Origin: Magnetococcales bacterium DC0425bin3
GTDB lineage: Bacteria > Pseudomonadota > Magnetococcia > Magnetococcales > DC0425bin3
Length of the DNA stretch: 33,060 nt
Direction: 5' to 3'
Assembly (NCBI GenBank): GCA_002753665.1
Contig: PEAP01000024.1
Span: 1-33,060, forward strand
Translations under genes and position numbers: made by a program
Part shown: piece after piece, positions 25,329 through 33,060 of the stretch
Position numbering within the stretch: position 1 is the first letter of the stretch
How the letters are laid out: each line of letters starts with the position of its first letter
Notes under the pieces: generated by a model
What the model saw: the letters and a program-made list of their open reading frames with translations, nothing else
Databases searched by the model: none
What the model was told of the DNA's origin: nothing

Positions 25329-26398
25329 TGGCCACCGACCAGCGCGCCCTGGAACGGTTCTTCCAGGGCGTGGCGGACCAGACCCCCACTCCGGCCTGGA
25401 GCCATCTCCACCTGGTCCATTGGCCGGGGGACTGCTCCCCGCTGGTGCCCCTGACCGCCGCCGGCTTCCAGGGCACCACCCTCACCGTGGCCCGCGCCTC
25501 CATCGTCCGGGTGGCGCGGGAGCGTTTTCCCCAGCTCGGCGTCATCCCGACCGACCATCCCACCGCTGGCCAACCCGCCGATCACGTCCTCATGGAGCTG
25601 CCCCAGGGCCGCACCGCCACCCGGCTGACCGTCACCGCCGCCCTGGGACAGCTTTCCCCCACGGGGGCGCTGTGGCTGTTCGGCAGGCGGGACGGCGGCA
25701 TCCTGTGGGCCGCCAAGCGATTCACGGGCGCGACCACGGTCCTGTCCCGGGGACACCTGCGTCTGCTGCGTCTGCCCCGGGACAGCCTGTTCCAGGAGCG
25801 ACCCGGAGATCCCCCCCCGCCCGCAATCCCTGCCGACGGGTTCCTGCCCCTGGATGTTGCCGGCCTCACCCTGGCCACCCGGCCCGGGTTGTTCTCCTGG
25901 GACAGCCCCGATCCCGCCTCGCTGTTGCTGCTGGCGGCGCTGGAAGACACGCCTCCCGTGCCACGGCTGCTGGATTGGGGCTGCGGGAGCGGTCTGCTGG
26001 GCGTGGCCCTGGCTCGCCGCTGGCCCGGCTGTCGGGTGACGATGACCGATGACCAGTTCAGCGCCGTGGCTTGCGCCCGCCAAAGCGCCGCGTGGAACGG
26101 GGTGGACAAACGCTGTCAGATCTGGGCGGAAGCCGGCATCGGGGAGACCTTGTCCAAACATACCTTCGACGCCATCGTCACCAACCCCCCCTTCCACCGG
26201 GGCGTGGCAACGGACCGCCACACCACCCCGACCTTCTTGCGGGCAGCGGCCCAACGGCTGGCGCCGGGGGGATCCCTCTGGGTGGTGGGCAATCGTTTTC
26301 TGGACTACGGGACCCGCCTGGCCCAGGTTCTGACCCGGGTGCGGCAGGTGGCCGATGATGGCCGCTTCACGGTGTGGCAGGGGCACCGTCAGGCTTGA
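25328..26398 (+). CDS. RsmC-like 16S rRNA guanine-N2 methyltransferase
   Basis: 356 residues from GTG 25328, which overlaps the last base of the previous stop. The frame stays open upstream but only through the NMO gene. The C-terminal half is a class I SAM-dependent methyltransferase: motif I LLDWGCGSGLLGVALARRW, then MTDDQFSAVACARQSA, and catalytic motif IV NPPFH typical of base N-methyltransferases. The N-terminal half is a degenerate copy of the fold, as in E. coli RsmC, which methylates G1207 of 16S rRNA. RlmG is the nearest alternative. Translational coupling to the NMO gene suggests one operon. The stop lies inside the left arm of a strong hairpin. Confidence 0.83.
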   Translation: MATDQRALERFFQGVADQTPTPAWSHLHLVHWPGDCSPLVPLTAAGFQGTTLTVARASIVRVARERFPQLGVIPTDHPTAGQPADHVLMELPQGRTATRLTVTAALGQLSPTGALWLFGRRDGGILWAAKRFTGATTVLSRGHLRLLRLPRDSLFQERPGDPPPPAIPADGFLPLDVAGLTLATRPGLFSWDSPDPASLLLLAALEDTPPVPRLLDWGCGSGLLGVALARRWPGCRVTMTDDQFSAVACARQSAAWNGVDKRCQIWAEAGIGETLSKHTFDAIVTNPPFHRGVATDRHTTPTFLRAAAQRLAPGGSLWVVGNRFLDYGTRLAQVLTRVRQVADDGRFTVWQGHRQA

Positions 26399-26440
26399 CA
26401 GGACAGCGTCCCCTCGGCTGCGGGGAGGCCGTCCTGTCAA
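26395..26440. terminator. Long hairpin between convergent rsmC-like gene and pnp
   Basis: A perfect 10-bp outer stem (26395-26404 with 26431-26440) encloses a further 5-bp stem (26409-26413 with 26422-26426). The rsmC-like stop codon (26396-26398) lies inside the outer stem. No T tract follows on either strand. Position between convergent genes favours a role in termination or 3'-end protection. Confidence 0.55.
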
Positions 26441-26488
26441 CGACGGCTCAATCCAAAACTCACGGCCTGATTCAAGGCCAAAACAGAC

Positions 26489-28600
26489 TCACTCGGCTCC
26501 GGCGTCGGGCACATCCTTCATGGTCAGCTTGACCCGACCCTGGCGGTCAATGTCCAGCACCTTGACCCGCACCACATCGCCTTCCTTGACCACATCGGTC
26601 ACCTTCTGCACCCGACGGTTGGCCAGTTGGGAGATGTGAACCAGCCCGTCCTTGTTGGGCAGGATGTTGACGAAGGCGCCGAAATCGGTCACCCGCACCA
26701 CCTTGCCCTCGTAGATGGAGTCCTTCTCCACATCGGAGACGATGCGCTTGATGATGGCCTCCGCCGCCTTGGCGCTCTCGCCATCGCTGGAGGCGATGGC
26801 GATGGTGCCATCGTCCTCAATGTCGATCTGACAGCCGGTTTCCTCGGTGATTCCCCGGATCACCTTGCCGCCGGTGCCGATGACATCGCGGATCTTGTCC
26901 GGATGGATCTTGATGGTGAAAATGCGCGGTGCGTGGGGCGACAGTTCCGGCCGGGGGGTGTTCAGGACCTTGGCCATCTCACCCAGGATGTGCAAACGGC
27001 CTTCCCGGGCCTGGCGCAGGGCCACGGCCATGATCTCCCGGGTGATGCCGGTGATCTTGATGTCCATCTGCAGGGCGGTGATGCCCCGCTCGTTGCCGGC
27101 CACCTTGAAGTCCATGTCGCCCAGATGGTCCTCATCACCCATGATGTCCGACAGAATGGCAAACCGGTCGCCATCCTTCACCAGACCCATGGCGATGCCG
27201 GCCACCGATTCCTTGATGGGAACCCCGGCGTCCAACATGGCCAGCACCGAACCGCACACGGTGGCCATGGACGAAGAGCCGTTGGATTCAGTGATCTCGG
27301 AGATCACCCGCATGGTATAGGGAAACTCCTCGGACGAGGGCAGGGTGGCGGCCAGCGCCCGGGTGGCCAGCTTGCCGTGGCCCACCTCCCGGCGTCCGGG
27401 GGCTCCCAGGCGACCGGTTTCCCCCACGCTGTAGGGGGGGAAGGTATAGTTGAGGTAGAAGCGATCCCGATGCTCGCCGTCCATGGTCTCGACGATCTGC
27501 TCGTCCCGCCCGGTGCCCATGGTGACCACCGCCAGAGCCTGGGTCTCGCCCCGGGTGAACAGGGCGCTGCCATGGGTGCGGGGCAGGACTCCCACCTCGC
27601 ACCGGATGGGACGCACGTCGGTCAGCCGGCGCCCGTCGATGCGGCTGCCGGTGGACAGGATCTGTTCCCGCACCACTTCCGACTCCAGGGACTTGAACAG
27701 TCCGACCACCTCGCCGGAGCGGTCGATGGTCTGGCCATCCGGCCCCGGAACCTTGGCGAAGGCCTGGGCCATCCGGTCCCGCACCGCCGCCACCTGCTCC
27801 TGCCGCTTGAGCTTCTCGGAGACGCCATAGGCCTTCTTCAGGTCCTCCATGCAGAGTTTCCGCACTTCGAGCAGCAACGCCTCGTCGGTCTTGGGGGCCT
27901 CCACCGGCCAGTGGGGTTTGCCGCATTCGGCGGCCAATTCCCGGATGATCTTGATGACCGGCTGGAATGCCTCGAACCCGAACATCACCGCGTCCAGCAT
28001 CTGGTCCTCGGCGAGGAAGTCCACTTCCGATTCGACCATGGTGACCGCCGCCGCGGTGCCGGCCACCACCAGGTCCAGACGGCTCTGGGAGATCTGTTCC
28101 ACGGTGGGATTGAGGACGAACCGGCCGTCGATGAAGCCCACCCGCGCCCCACCGATGGGATCGTCGAAGGGGATGCCGGAGATGGCCAGGGCCGCCGAGG
28201 CCCCGACCATGGCCGGGATGTCGGCGCTGTTGATGCCATCGTAGGAGAGGACCGTGGCGATCACCTGGGTGTCGTTCTTGAACCCTTTCGGGAACAGGGG
28301 ACGCAGGGGCCGATCGATGAGCCGGGAGGTGAGAATCGCCCGCTCCGAGGGCCGGGTCTCCCGCTTGATGAATCCGCCGGGGATGCGCCCCGCGGCCCAG
28401 TGCTTTTCCTGGTAGTGAACGCCCAGCGGAAAGAAATCCATCCCCGGACGAATGATCTTTTCCGCCGTGGCGGTCACCAGCACCACCGTTTCCCCGTAGG
28501 TGACCAGGACCGCGCCATCGGCCTGGCGGGCAATGCGACCGGTCTCGAGGTGAAGGGTTTCGTGCCCGAAGGGTACGCTTTTTCGATGAATGTCGAACAT
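26489..28600 (-). CDS. pnp: Polyribonucleotide nucleotidyltransferase
   Basis: 703 residues. PNPase degrades RNA from the 3' end with phosphate and is a core part of the degradosome. Two RNase PH-like domains are seen (first with [27 protein letters not shown], second with [20 protein letters not shown] and [14 protein letters not shown]). Between them is a helical domain. They are followed by a KH domain ([22 protein letters not shown]) and an S1 domain ([28 protein letters not shown]). The length is normal. It follows rpsO by 44 nt, the usual arrangement, and is probably cotranscribed with it. No terminator is seen between them. Confidence 0.97.
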   Translation of the reverse strand: MFDIHRKSVPFGHETLHLETGRIARQADGAVLVTYGETVVLVTATAEKIIRPGMDFFPLGVHYQEKHWAAGRIPGGFIKRETRPSERAILTSRLIDRPLRPLFPKGFKNDTQVIATVLSYDGINSADIPAMVGASAALAISGIPFDDPIGGARVGFIDGRFVLNPTVEQISQSRLDLVVAGTAAAVTMVESEVDFLAEDQMLDAVMFGFEAFQPVIKIIRELAAECGKPHWPVEAPKTDEALLLEVRKLCMEDLKKAYGVSEKLKRQEQVAAVRDRMAQAFAKVPGPDGQTIDRSGEVVGLFKSLESEVVREQILSTGSRIDGRRLTDVRPIRCEVGVLPRTHGSALFTRGETQALAVVTMGTGRDEQIVETMDGEHRDRFYLNYTFPPYSVGETGRLGAPGRREVGHGKLATRALAATLPSSEEFPYTMRVISEITESNGSSSMATVCGSVLAMLDAGVPIKESVAGIAMGLVKDGDRFAILSDIMGDEDHLGDMDFKVAGNERGITALQMDIKITGITREIMAVALRQAREGRLHILGEMAKVLNTPRPELSPHAPRIFTIKIHPDKIRDVIGTGGKVIRGITEETGCQIDIEDDGTIAIASSDGESAKAAEAIIKRIVSDVEKDSIYEGKVVRVTDFGAFVNILPNKDGLVHISQLANRRVQKVTDVVKEGDVVRVKVLDIDRQGRVKLTMKDVPDAGAE

Positions 28601-28644
28601 GTTATCGGTATCCGAAAAATGGTGTTTGACTCAGCGTCACTCTC

Positions 28645-28914
28645 CTACTTGCGCAGGTTGAGCCGCTTGATCAGGGTCTGATAACGGGCCTGCTCCTGCT
28701 TTTGCACGTAGGCCAAAAGACGCCTTCTCAGCCCCACCATCTTCAGGAGGCCGCGCCGGGAATGGTGGTCTTTTTCATTGACCTTGAGATGCTGGGTCAG
28801 GTTGTTGATGCGCTCGGTAAGCAGCGCCACCTGGACCTCCGGCGAGCCGGTATCCCCTTCCTTGGTGGCAAACTCCTGAATGAGTGCCTGTTTGCGTTCC
28901 GGTGTAATCGACAT
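28645..28914 (-). CDS. rpsO: 30S ribosomal protein S15
   Basis: 89 residues, the exact family length. Motifs are [24 protein letters not shown], then [22 protein letters not shown], which contact the central domain of 16S rRNA. The ATG has a GGAGAGG ribosome-binding site. In E. coli S15 represses its own mRNA; the 113-nt upstream region here contains a short GGAGGA/TCCTCC stem (about 28960-28974), but I cannot tell whether it takes part in such control. It lies between truB and pnp. Confidence 0.97.
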   Translation of the reverse strand: MSITPERKQALIQEFATKEGDTGSPEVQVALLTERINNLTQHLKVNEKDHHSRRGLLKMVGLRRRLLAYVQKQEQARYQTLIKRLNLRK

Positions 28915-29027
28915 CGTATCCTCTCCTTGGTCAAGTAGCGGTGGTAAACTTCGGGGATGGGGAGGACCTCCTCCACCGTCCCACCGTGCGGATCCGACCA
29001 GCGACCATCACGGCAACCGCCCAGCCC

Positions 29028-29954
29028 TCAATCCAGGTTGAACAGACGTTTCGACCGGCACGACCTGAACCCCCGGAAATCGGCATCGGTGCCCAGTTCG
29101 CCGATGGCGGCCAAGCGCCCCTCCGGGGTCCAGAGACGAACCAAGCCGGCGGGACAGCCTTCCGCCGGCAATCGAACCGCCTGGCCATTACGGATTTTGT
29201 GCCAGGCCTCCGCCCGCAATCGCAGTACCGGGATGTCGTCCAGTACCCGATCCACGGGCAACAAAACCTCGTGCAATGTCCCGTCCGTCACGGCCCGTTC
29301 CAGGGCGTCCAGGGGGACAGAATCTTCCATGGTAAAGCCCAGGGTTTCGGTGCGCAACAACCGCTCCAGATATCCCCGGCAATCCAGGTGGCGGGCCAGA
29401 TCCCGGGCCAGGGAGCGCATGTAGGTTCCCTTGCCGCACCGAACGGTCAGCTCGGCCACCCCATCCCGGTAATCCACCAGCGTCAGTCGATGAATGCGCA
29501 CCCGGCGGGAGGGAAGGATCACCAGCTCGCCGCGCCGGGCCTTCCGGTACGCGCGCTCGCCATCCACATGGATGGCGGAATGGGCGGGGGGAACCTGGTC
29601 GATCTCGCCGACGAAGCGCTCCAGGGCCGCCGCCAATGCCTCCGGGGCCGGCCAACGCCCGTCGGCGTATTGGATCTCCCCTTCCGGATCACAGGTATCG
29701 GTCTCCGCCCCGAAGCGGACCCAGCAACGATATCCCTTATCCCCCTGCAACACCATGGACAAGGTTTTCGTGGCTTCCCCCAGGGCAATGGGCAGCAGCC
29801 CCTCGGCGAAAGGATCCAGGGTGCCACCATGGCCCGCCTTGGCAGCTCCGGTGAGGCGCCGCACCCGGTTCACGGCCCCGGTGGAGGTCATGGCCGCCGG
29901 CTTGAACAGCGGCAGCCAGCCATGGAGGGGCTTCCCCCGCCGGGGGGAACTCAC
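29028..29954 (-). CDS. truB: tRNA pseudouridine(55) synthase
   Basis: 308 residues. TruB makes pseudouridine 55 in the T loop of tRNAs. The catalytic Asp47 is in GHGGTLDPFAEGLLPIALGEATK. Other motifs are the N-terminal LFKPAAMTS and VRCGKGTYMRSLARDLA. A PUA-like C-terminal domain (RNGQAVRLPAEG, GLVRLWTPEGRLAAIGEL) binds the tRNA. Its ATG overlaps the rbfA stop by 4 nt, so translation is coupled. The order rbfA-truB-rpsO is typical. Confidence 0.96.
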   Translation of the reverse strand: MSSPRRGKPLHGWLPLFKPAAMTSTGAVNRVRRLTGAAKAGHGGTLDPFAEGLLPIALGEATKTLSMVLQGDKGYRCWVRFGAETDTCDPEGEIQYADGRWPAPEALAAALERFVGEIDQVPPAHSAIHVDGERAYRKARRGELVILPSRRVRIHRLTLVDYRDGVAELTVRCGKGTYMRSLARDLARHLDCRGYLERLLRTETLGFTMEDSVPLDALERAVTDGTLHEVLLPVDRVLDDIPVLRLRAEAWHKIRNGQAVRLPAEGCPAGLVRLWTPEGRLAAIGELGTDADFRGFRSCRSKRLFNLD

Positions 29955-30334
29955 CGCTCCTCCTCTTCCGGAGAGGGAGTCTGGGGAAGGTTCAACGATT
30001 TCAGCAGCCGGTCCATGCGGCTGCCGTATTCGAAGGAGCCGTCGATGGCAAAACGCAACTGGGGGGTCTGACGCATGCTCAGGCGCCGGGACAGGCGACT
30101 GCGGATGAAGCCGGCGGCGCCATTGAGGATTTTCAGATCCTGGGCGCCCGGATCCTCCCCCTCGCCGCCGAATACCGTCATGTAGACCGTGGCATACTGA
30201 AGATCCCGGCTCACCTCGACATCGGAGATGGAGATGAGGCCGGAGAGGCGGGGATCCTTGACCTCCCCCCGCTCCAGCATGAGGGCGATCTCCCGCTGGA
30301 TCTCGCTCCTGATCCGGTTGGTGCGCTGACTCAT
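29951..30334 (-). CDS. rbfA: 30S ribosome-binding factor A
   Basis: 127 residues from ATG 30334 (MSQRTNRIRSEIQRE), which has a GGAGGGG ribosome-binding site 8 nt upstream. An ATG at 30355 would add seven residues without a site. RbfA has a KH-like fold and helps mature the 5' end of 16S rRNA, especially in the cold. Motifs are VKDPRLSGLISISDVEVSRDL and YATVYMTVFG, with FIRSRLSRRLSMRQTPQLRF at the second half. The acidic C-terminus (SPEEEER) is usual. It sits between ylxP and truB and overlaps truB. Confidence 0.95.
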   Translation of the reverse strand: MSQRTNRIRSEIQREIALMLERGEVKDPRLSGLISISDVEVSRDLQYATVYMTVFGGEGEDPGAQDLKILNGAAGFIRSRLSRRLSMRQTPQLRFAIDGSFEYGSRMDRLLKSLNLPQTPSPEEEER

Positions 30335-30359
30335 GGCATCCCCTCCATCCGGCACCCGG

Positions 30360-30647
30360 TCATGAAATCACATCCACCCGGTAGTCCACCACCACACCCT
30401 GGCCGGAATTCTCGATGAAGGTCACCACCTGCTGCAGGCGTCGCTGGAGCAGGGCCACGTCGTTGCCCACCACCGCCATGCCCAGACCGGCGGTCTGATG
30501 CCGGTCCTGGTGGGCCACCTCCGCGGCCGCCACTTCGAACCGTTGACGGATGCGGGCCAGCAACCCCTTGATGATTCCACGTTTTCCCTTCAGGGAGTGA
30601 ACCCCAGGCAGGTCCAGACGCACTTCCAGAACGCCAATCTGCATCAT
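30360..30647 (-). CDS. ylxP: DUF503 (YlxP-like) protein
   Basis: 95 residues of the DUF503 family, named YlxP in Bacillus, which is found between infB and rbfA in many bacteria. Visible pattern: IGVLEVRLDLPGVHSLKGKR at the N-terminus, RQRFEVAAAEVAHQDRHQTAGLGMAVVGND in the centre and VVDYRVDVIS at the end. Structures of the family show a ferredoxin-like fold, and a link with ribosome assembly is suspected from its position. The ATG at 30647 is 18 nt after the infB stop. A second Met follows directly and could be used instead. Confidence 0.9.
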   Translation of the reverse strand: MMQIGVLEVRLDLPGVHSLKGKRGIIKGLLARIRQRFEVAAAEVAHQDRHQTAGLGMAVVGNDVALLQRRLQQVVTFIENSGQGVVVDYRVDVIS

Positions 30648-30665
30648 GGTCCGTGGGCCGCCGCG

Positions 30666-33060
30666 TCAACGGGCAATGGTGGAGCGAACCTCCTCCCGAA
30701 TGAACACCTCGATGACATCACCCGTCTTGATGTCCCCGAATTTATCCAGGCAGATGCCGCATTCCAGCCCCTCCCGCACTTCCTTGGCATCCTCCTTGAA
30801 GCGCTTGAGGGCGGAGATGGTGCCCTCGTGGACCACCACATGGTCCCGCAGCAGCCGGGCCAGACCGCCCCGCTGGACCACGCCATCCAGAACCTTGCAG
30901 CCGGCCACGGTGCCCACCTTGGAGATGCGGAACAGCTCCTGCACCTGGGCATGGGCCACCACGGTTTCCTGGATGGTGGGCTTCAGCAGACCTTCCATGG
31001 CCTTGGTCACGTCGTCCACCAGATCGTAGATGACGTTGTAGAAGCGCAATTCCACCTTTTCCCGTTTGGCCAGCTCCCGGGCCTTGGCGTCGGCCCGGAC
31101 GTTGAAGCCCACCGCGATGCCCCGGGAGGCCACCGCCAGCATGACATCCGATTCGTTGATGCCGCCGACGCCGGAATGGATGACGTTGGTCTGAACCTTT
31201 TCGTGTTCGATCTTGGCCAGGGCGTCGGAGACCGCTTCCACCGACCCCTGCACGTCGCCCTTGATCACCACCTTGAGTTCAACCTTTTCGCCCTGCTTGA
31301 TTTGATCGAACAGATCGTCCAGCTTGGCGGGGGTCTGTTTGGCCTGCTCGGCTTCCCGGGCCTTCTGCACCCGATAGGAGGCGATTTCCCGGGCACGCCG
31401 TTCGTCGGGCACCACCACGATTTCATCCCCGGCCCTGGGAATGCCGGAGAGGCCGATGAGTTCCACCGGCGTGGACGGCCCGGCCTCCTGGATGCTCTCG
31501 CCCTGATCGGTGAGCAGGAGCCGGATCTTGCCCCACTCGCTGCCAGCCACGAAGATGTCGCCCACCCGCAGGGTGCCACTTTGCACCAGACAGGTGGCCA
31601 CCGCTCCCCGACCCTTGTCGAGGTTGGCTTCCACGATGACGCCCCGGGCCCGCTTGAGGGGGTTGGCCTTCAGACCCAGCACCTCGCCCTGGAGAACGAT
31701 CATCTCTTCCAGGGTCTTCAACCCCTCGCCGGTCTTGGCGGACACCCGGACAAAAACAGTTTCACCACCCCATTCCTCAGGGATCAGGCCGAACTCGGCC
31801 AATTGCTGCATCACCCGTTCCGGACTGGCAGAGGGCAGGTCGATCTTGTTGACCGCCACCAGGATCGGTACTCCGGCATCCTTGGCGTGGCTGATGGCCT
31901 CCCGGGTCTGGGGCATCACGCCATCGTCGGCAGCCACCACCAGCACCACCAGGTCGGTCACCTTGGCACCCCGGGCACGCATGGCGGTGAAGGCCGCATG
32001 GCCCGGCGTATCCAGGAAGGTGATCTTGCGGTCGCCCTCCAGGGTCACCTGATAGGCGCCAATATGCTGGGTGATGCCGCCATGTTCCCCGGCGGCGACA
32101 TGGGTATTGCGGATGGCATCCAGCAGCGATGTCTTGCCATGATCGACATGGCCCATGACCGTCACCACGGGCCAGCGGTCCTGCATGGTCTCCGGCGCAT
32201 CCTCGGCATCGGCCAACTCCGCCTGGATATTGGCGCTTTCGGAGACCATCTTGGCCTTGTGGCCCATTTCCTCCACCACCAGCGCTGCGGTATCCAGATC
32301 CAGGGCCTGGTTGATGGTGACCATCATGCCCTGGCCGAAGAGCAGTTTGATCACCTTGGAGGCCTTGACCGCCATGCGGTTGGCCAGCTCTCCCACGGTG
32401 ATGGTTTCCGGGATCACCACCTCCCGAACCACCGGGGCGAGGGGCGTATCGACCCGTATCTCGTCCTTGGCGCCACCACGTCCCCGGCGCACGGGCCCGG
32501 CCCCCTGTCCGCCCTGGGGCACCCCGGCGCCCTTGCGTCCCTTGCGCTTGACCTTGGTCTTGAGAGTCTCCCGTCGTGGAGCGACGACCGCTCCCTCCTC
32601 GACCTGGAGACTGCGGCGTTCCTCGATCAGCCGCTTCTGCTCCCGCATTTCCTCCAGTTGGGCCAGTCGCTTGGCCACCAGATCCTCGGTCTTCTGGCGG
32701 GCCACCTCTTCCCGTTGCTGCCGGCTCAACTTGCGTTTGGGATCGCCGCCCTTCCGCGCCGCTGCCGGATCCACCAGACCACCGGCTTCGGCCTCTGAAA
32801 GGGGCTTTTTCGGCTTTGCAAGATCCTGCGCCAAAGGACCCGCCGCTTTCCCGGGCTGTGCCTGGGATTGCACCACCCTGACCAGTTCCGGTTCGGCGAC
32901 CGGTGCGGATTCCGTCCCCAAGGAGATCTCCTCCTCCAAAGCTGGCGGGGCCGGCCCGGGCTCCTCCCCGGCCGGCGGTTCGCCGACCGATGGAACATCC
33001 GCTGGTTCGACTGGGGGGGGCTCTGGGGGGGCGGGTTCCAGAGAGGCAATTTCCCCGATG
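30666..33060 (-). CDS. infB: Translation initiation factor IF-2 (5' end missing)
   Basis: The frame is open from the stop at 30666 to the right edge, about 797 codons, so the start lies outside. The visible part begins with a Pro/Glu/Ala-rich low-complexity segment and a charged helical region ([20 protein letters not shown]). An IF-2 N domain follows ([22 protein letters not shown]). The G domain has P-loop [18 protein letters not shown], switch [16 protein letters not shown] and SAKTGEG. Domains II to IV complete the protein, with [17 protein letters not shown] and the C-terminal fMet-tRNA-binding domain near the end. IF-2 positions initiator tRNA on the 30S subunit. It heads the visible infB-ylxP-rbfA-truB-rpsO-pnp cluster; nusA probably lies beyond the edge. 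Confidence 0.97.
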   Translation of the reverse strand, partial: IGEIASLEPAPPEPPPVEPADVPSVGEPPAGEEPGPAPPALEEEISLGTESAPVAEPELVRVVQSQAQPGKAAGPLAQDLAKPKKPLSEAEAGGLVDPAAARKGGDPKRKLSRQQREEVARQKTEDLVAKRLAQLEEMREQKRLIEERRSLQVEEGAVVAPRRETLKTKVKRKGRKGAGVPQGGQGAGPVRRGRGGAKDEIRVDTPLAPVVREVVIPETITVGELANRMAVKASKVIKLLFGQGMMVTINQALDLDTAALVVEEMGHKAKMVSESANIQAELADAEDAPETMQDRWPVVTVMGHVDHGKTSLLDAIRNTHVAAGEHGGITQHIGAYQVTLEGDRKITFLDTPGHAAFTAMRARGAKVTDLVVLVVAADDGVMPQTREAISHAKDAGVPILVAVNKIDLPSASPERVMQQLAEFGLIPEEWGGETVFVRVSAKTGEGLKTLEEMIVLQGEVLGLKANPLKRARGVIVEANLDKGRGAVATCLVQSGTLRVGDIFVAGSEWGKIRLLLTDQGESIQEAGPSTPVELIGLSGIPRAGDEIVVVPDERRAREIASYRVQKAREAEQAKQTPAKLDDLFDQIKQGEKVELKVVIKGDVQGSVEAVSDALAKIEHEKVQTNVIHSGVGGINESDVMLAVASRGIAVGFNVRADAKARELAKREKVELRFYNVIYDLVDDVTKAMEGLLKPTIQETVVAHAQVQELFRISKVGTVAGCKVLDGVVQRGGLARLLRDHVVVHEGTISALKRFKEDAKEVREGLECGICLDKFGDIKTGDVIEVFIREEVRSTIAR

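Noticed and set aside
26627-28681. A 684-codon plus-strand frame opposite pnp
   Set aside because: Antisense of pnp, a fully recognised gene.
28955-28985. GGAGGA/TCCTCC stem in the rpsO leader, similar to hairpin 2 of the structured repeat
   Set aside because: Only the short stem and a few flanking bases match; hairpin 1 is absent, so it is not counted as a third copy.
30498-32798. A 766-codon plus-strand frame opposite infB
   Set aside because: Antisense of infB.

Overview
This 33 kb window is a GC-rich piece of a Gram-negative bacterial chromosome. The gene order rodZ-ispG-hisS-yfgM, a glutamine-dependent NAD synthetase, YgfZ, an RsmC-like methyltransferase and a type IV pilin-like pair all point to Pseudomonadota. 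Tandem small coiled-coil membrane proteins, several Rpn/PD-(D/E)XK nuclease copies and dense toxin-antitoxin modules resemble what is common in Magnetococcales. That lineage is an inference from gene content and was not tested by any search. Both ends are open: a YfgM-like gene runs off the left edge and infB runs off the right edge.

Layout. (1) 1-6265, minus strand: a tight housekeeping run, nadE > rodZ > ispG > hisS > yfgM-like, mostly with overlaps or gaps under 50 nt. (2) 6311-7101: a toxin-antitoxin graveyard with an intact AbrB-type antitoxin, a VapC cut off after about 40 residues and a MazF that has lost its N-terminus. The two cut ends each lie at one copy of a 16-17 nt direct repeat. 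(3) 7147-8223, plus strand: hisC. (4) 8245-9999, minus strand: three tandem coiled-coil genes, the middle one a chimera of its neighbours. (5) 10000-10726: a long non-coding stretch with a structured repeat and an Rpn relic. (6) 10727-13046, plus strand: two prepilin-like genes, the second fused to a LamG-like domain of much lower GC. (7) 13144-17248: an accessory island with HicAB (hicA frameshifted), an intact Rpn nuclease, an Rpn pseudogene, VapBC, a second HicAB on the other strand and a C-terminal Rpn fragment. (8) 17333-18307: an FHA-domain protein and a small unknown protein, converging on a hairpin. (9) 18387-22863, minus strand: thiC > DegT-like protein > ligA. (10) 23046-26398, plus strand: ygfZ, nitronate monooxygenase-like, rsmC-like. 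(11) 26489-33060, minus strand: the conserved translation/RNA cluster infB > ylxP > rbfA > truB > rpsO > pnp.

The core genes are ordinary. The unusual material is in the accessory parts. A 64-nt element with two hairpins occurs twice, in the leader of the coiled-coil genes and in the leader of thiC. The copies align without gaps at about 78% identity, show paired substitutions in both stems, and sit about 31-33 nt upstream of a minus-strand start codon. Other points are a DNA ligase with Gly in place of the usual Glu beside its catalytic lysine, a DegT-fold protein with Arg at the PLP-lysine position, a HicA whose stop codon was lost through a 2-nt insertion, and several toxin or nuclease remnants at different stages of decay.
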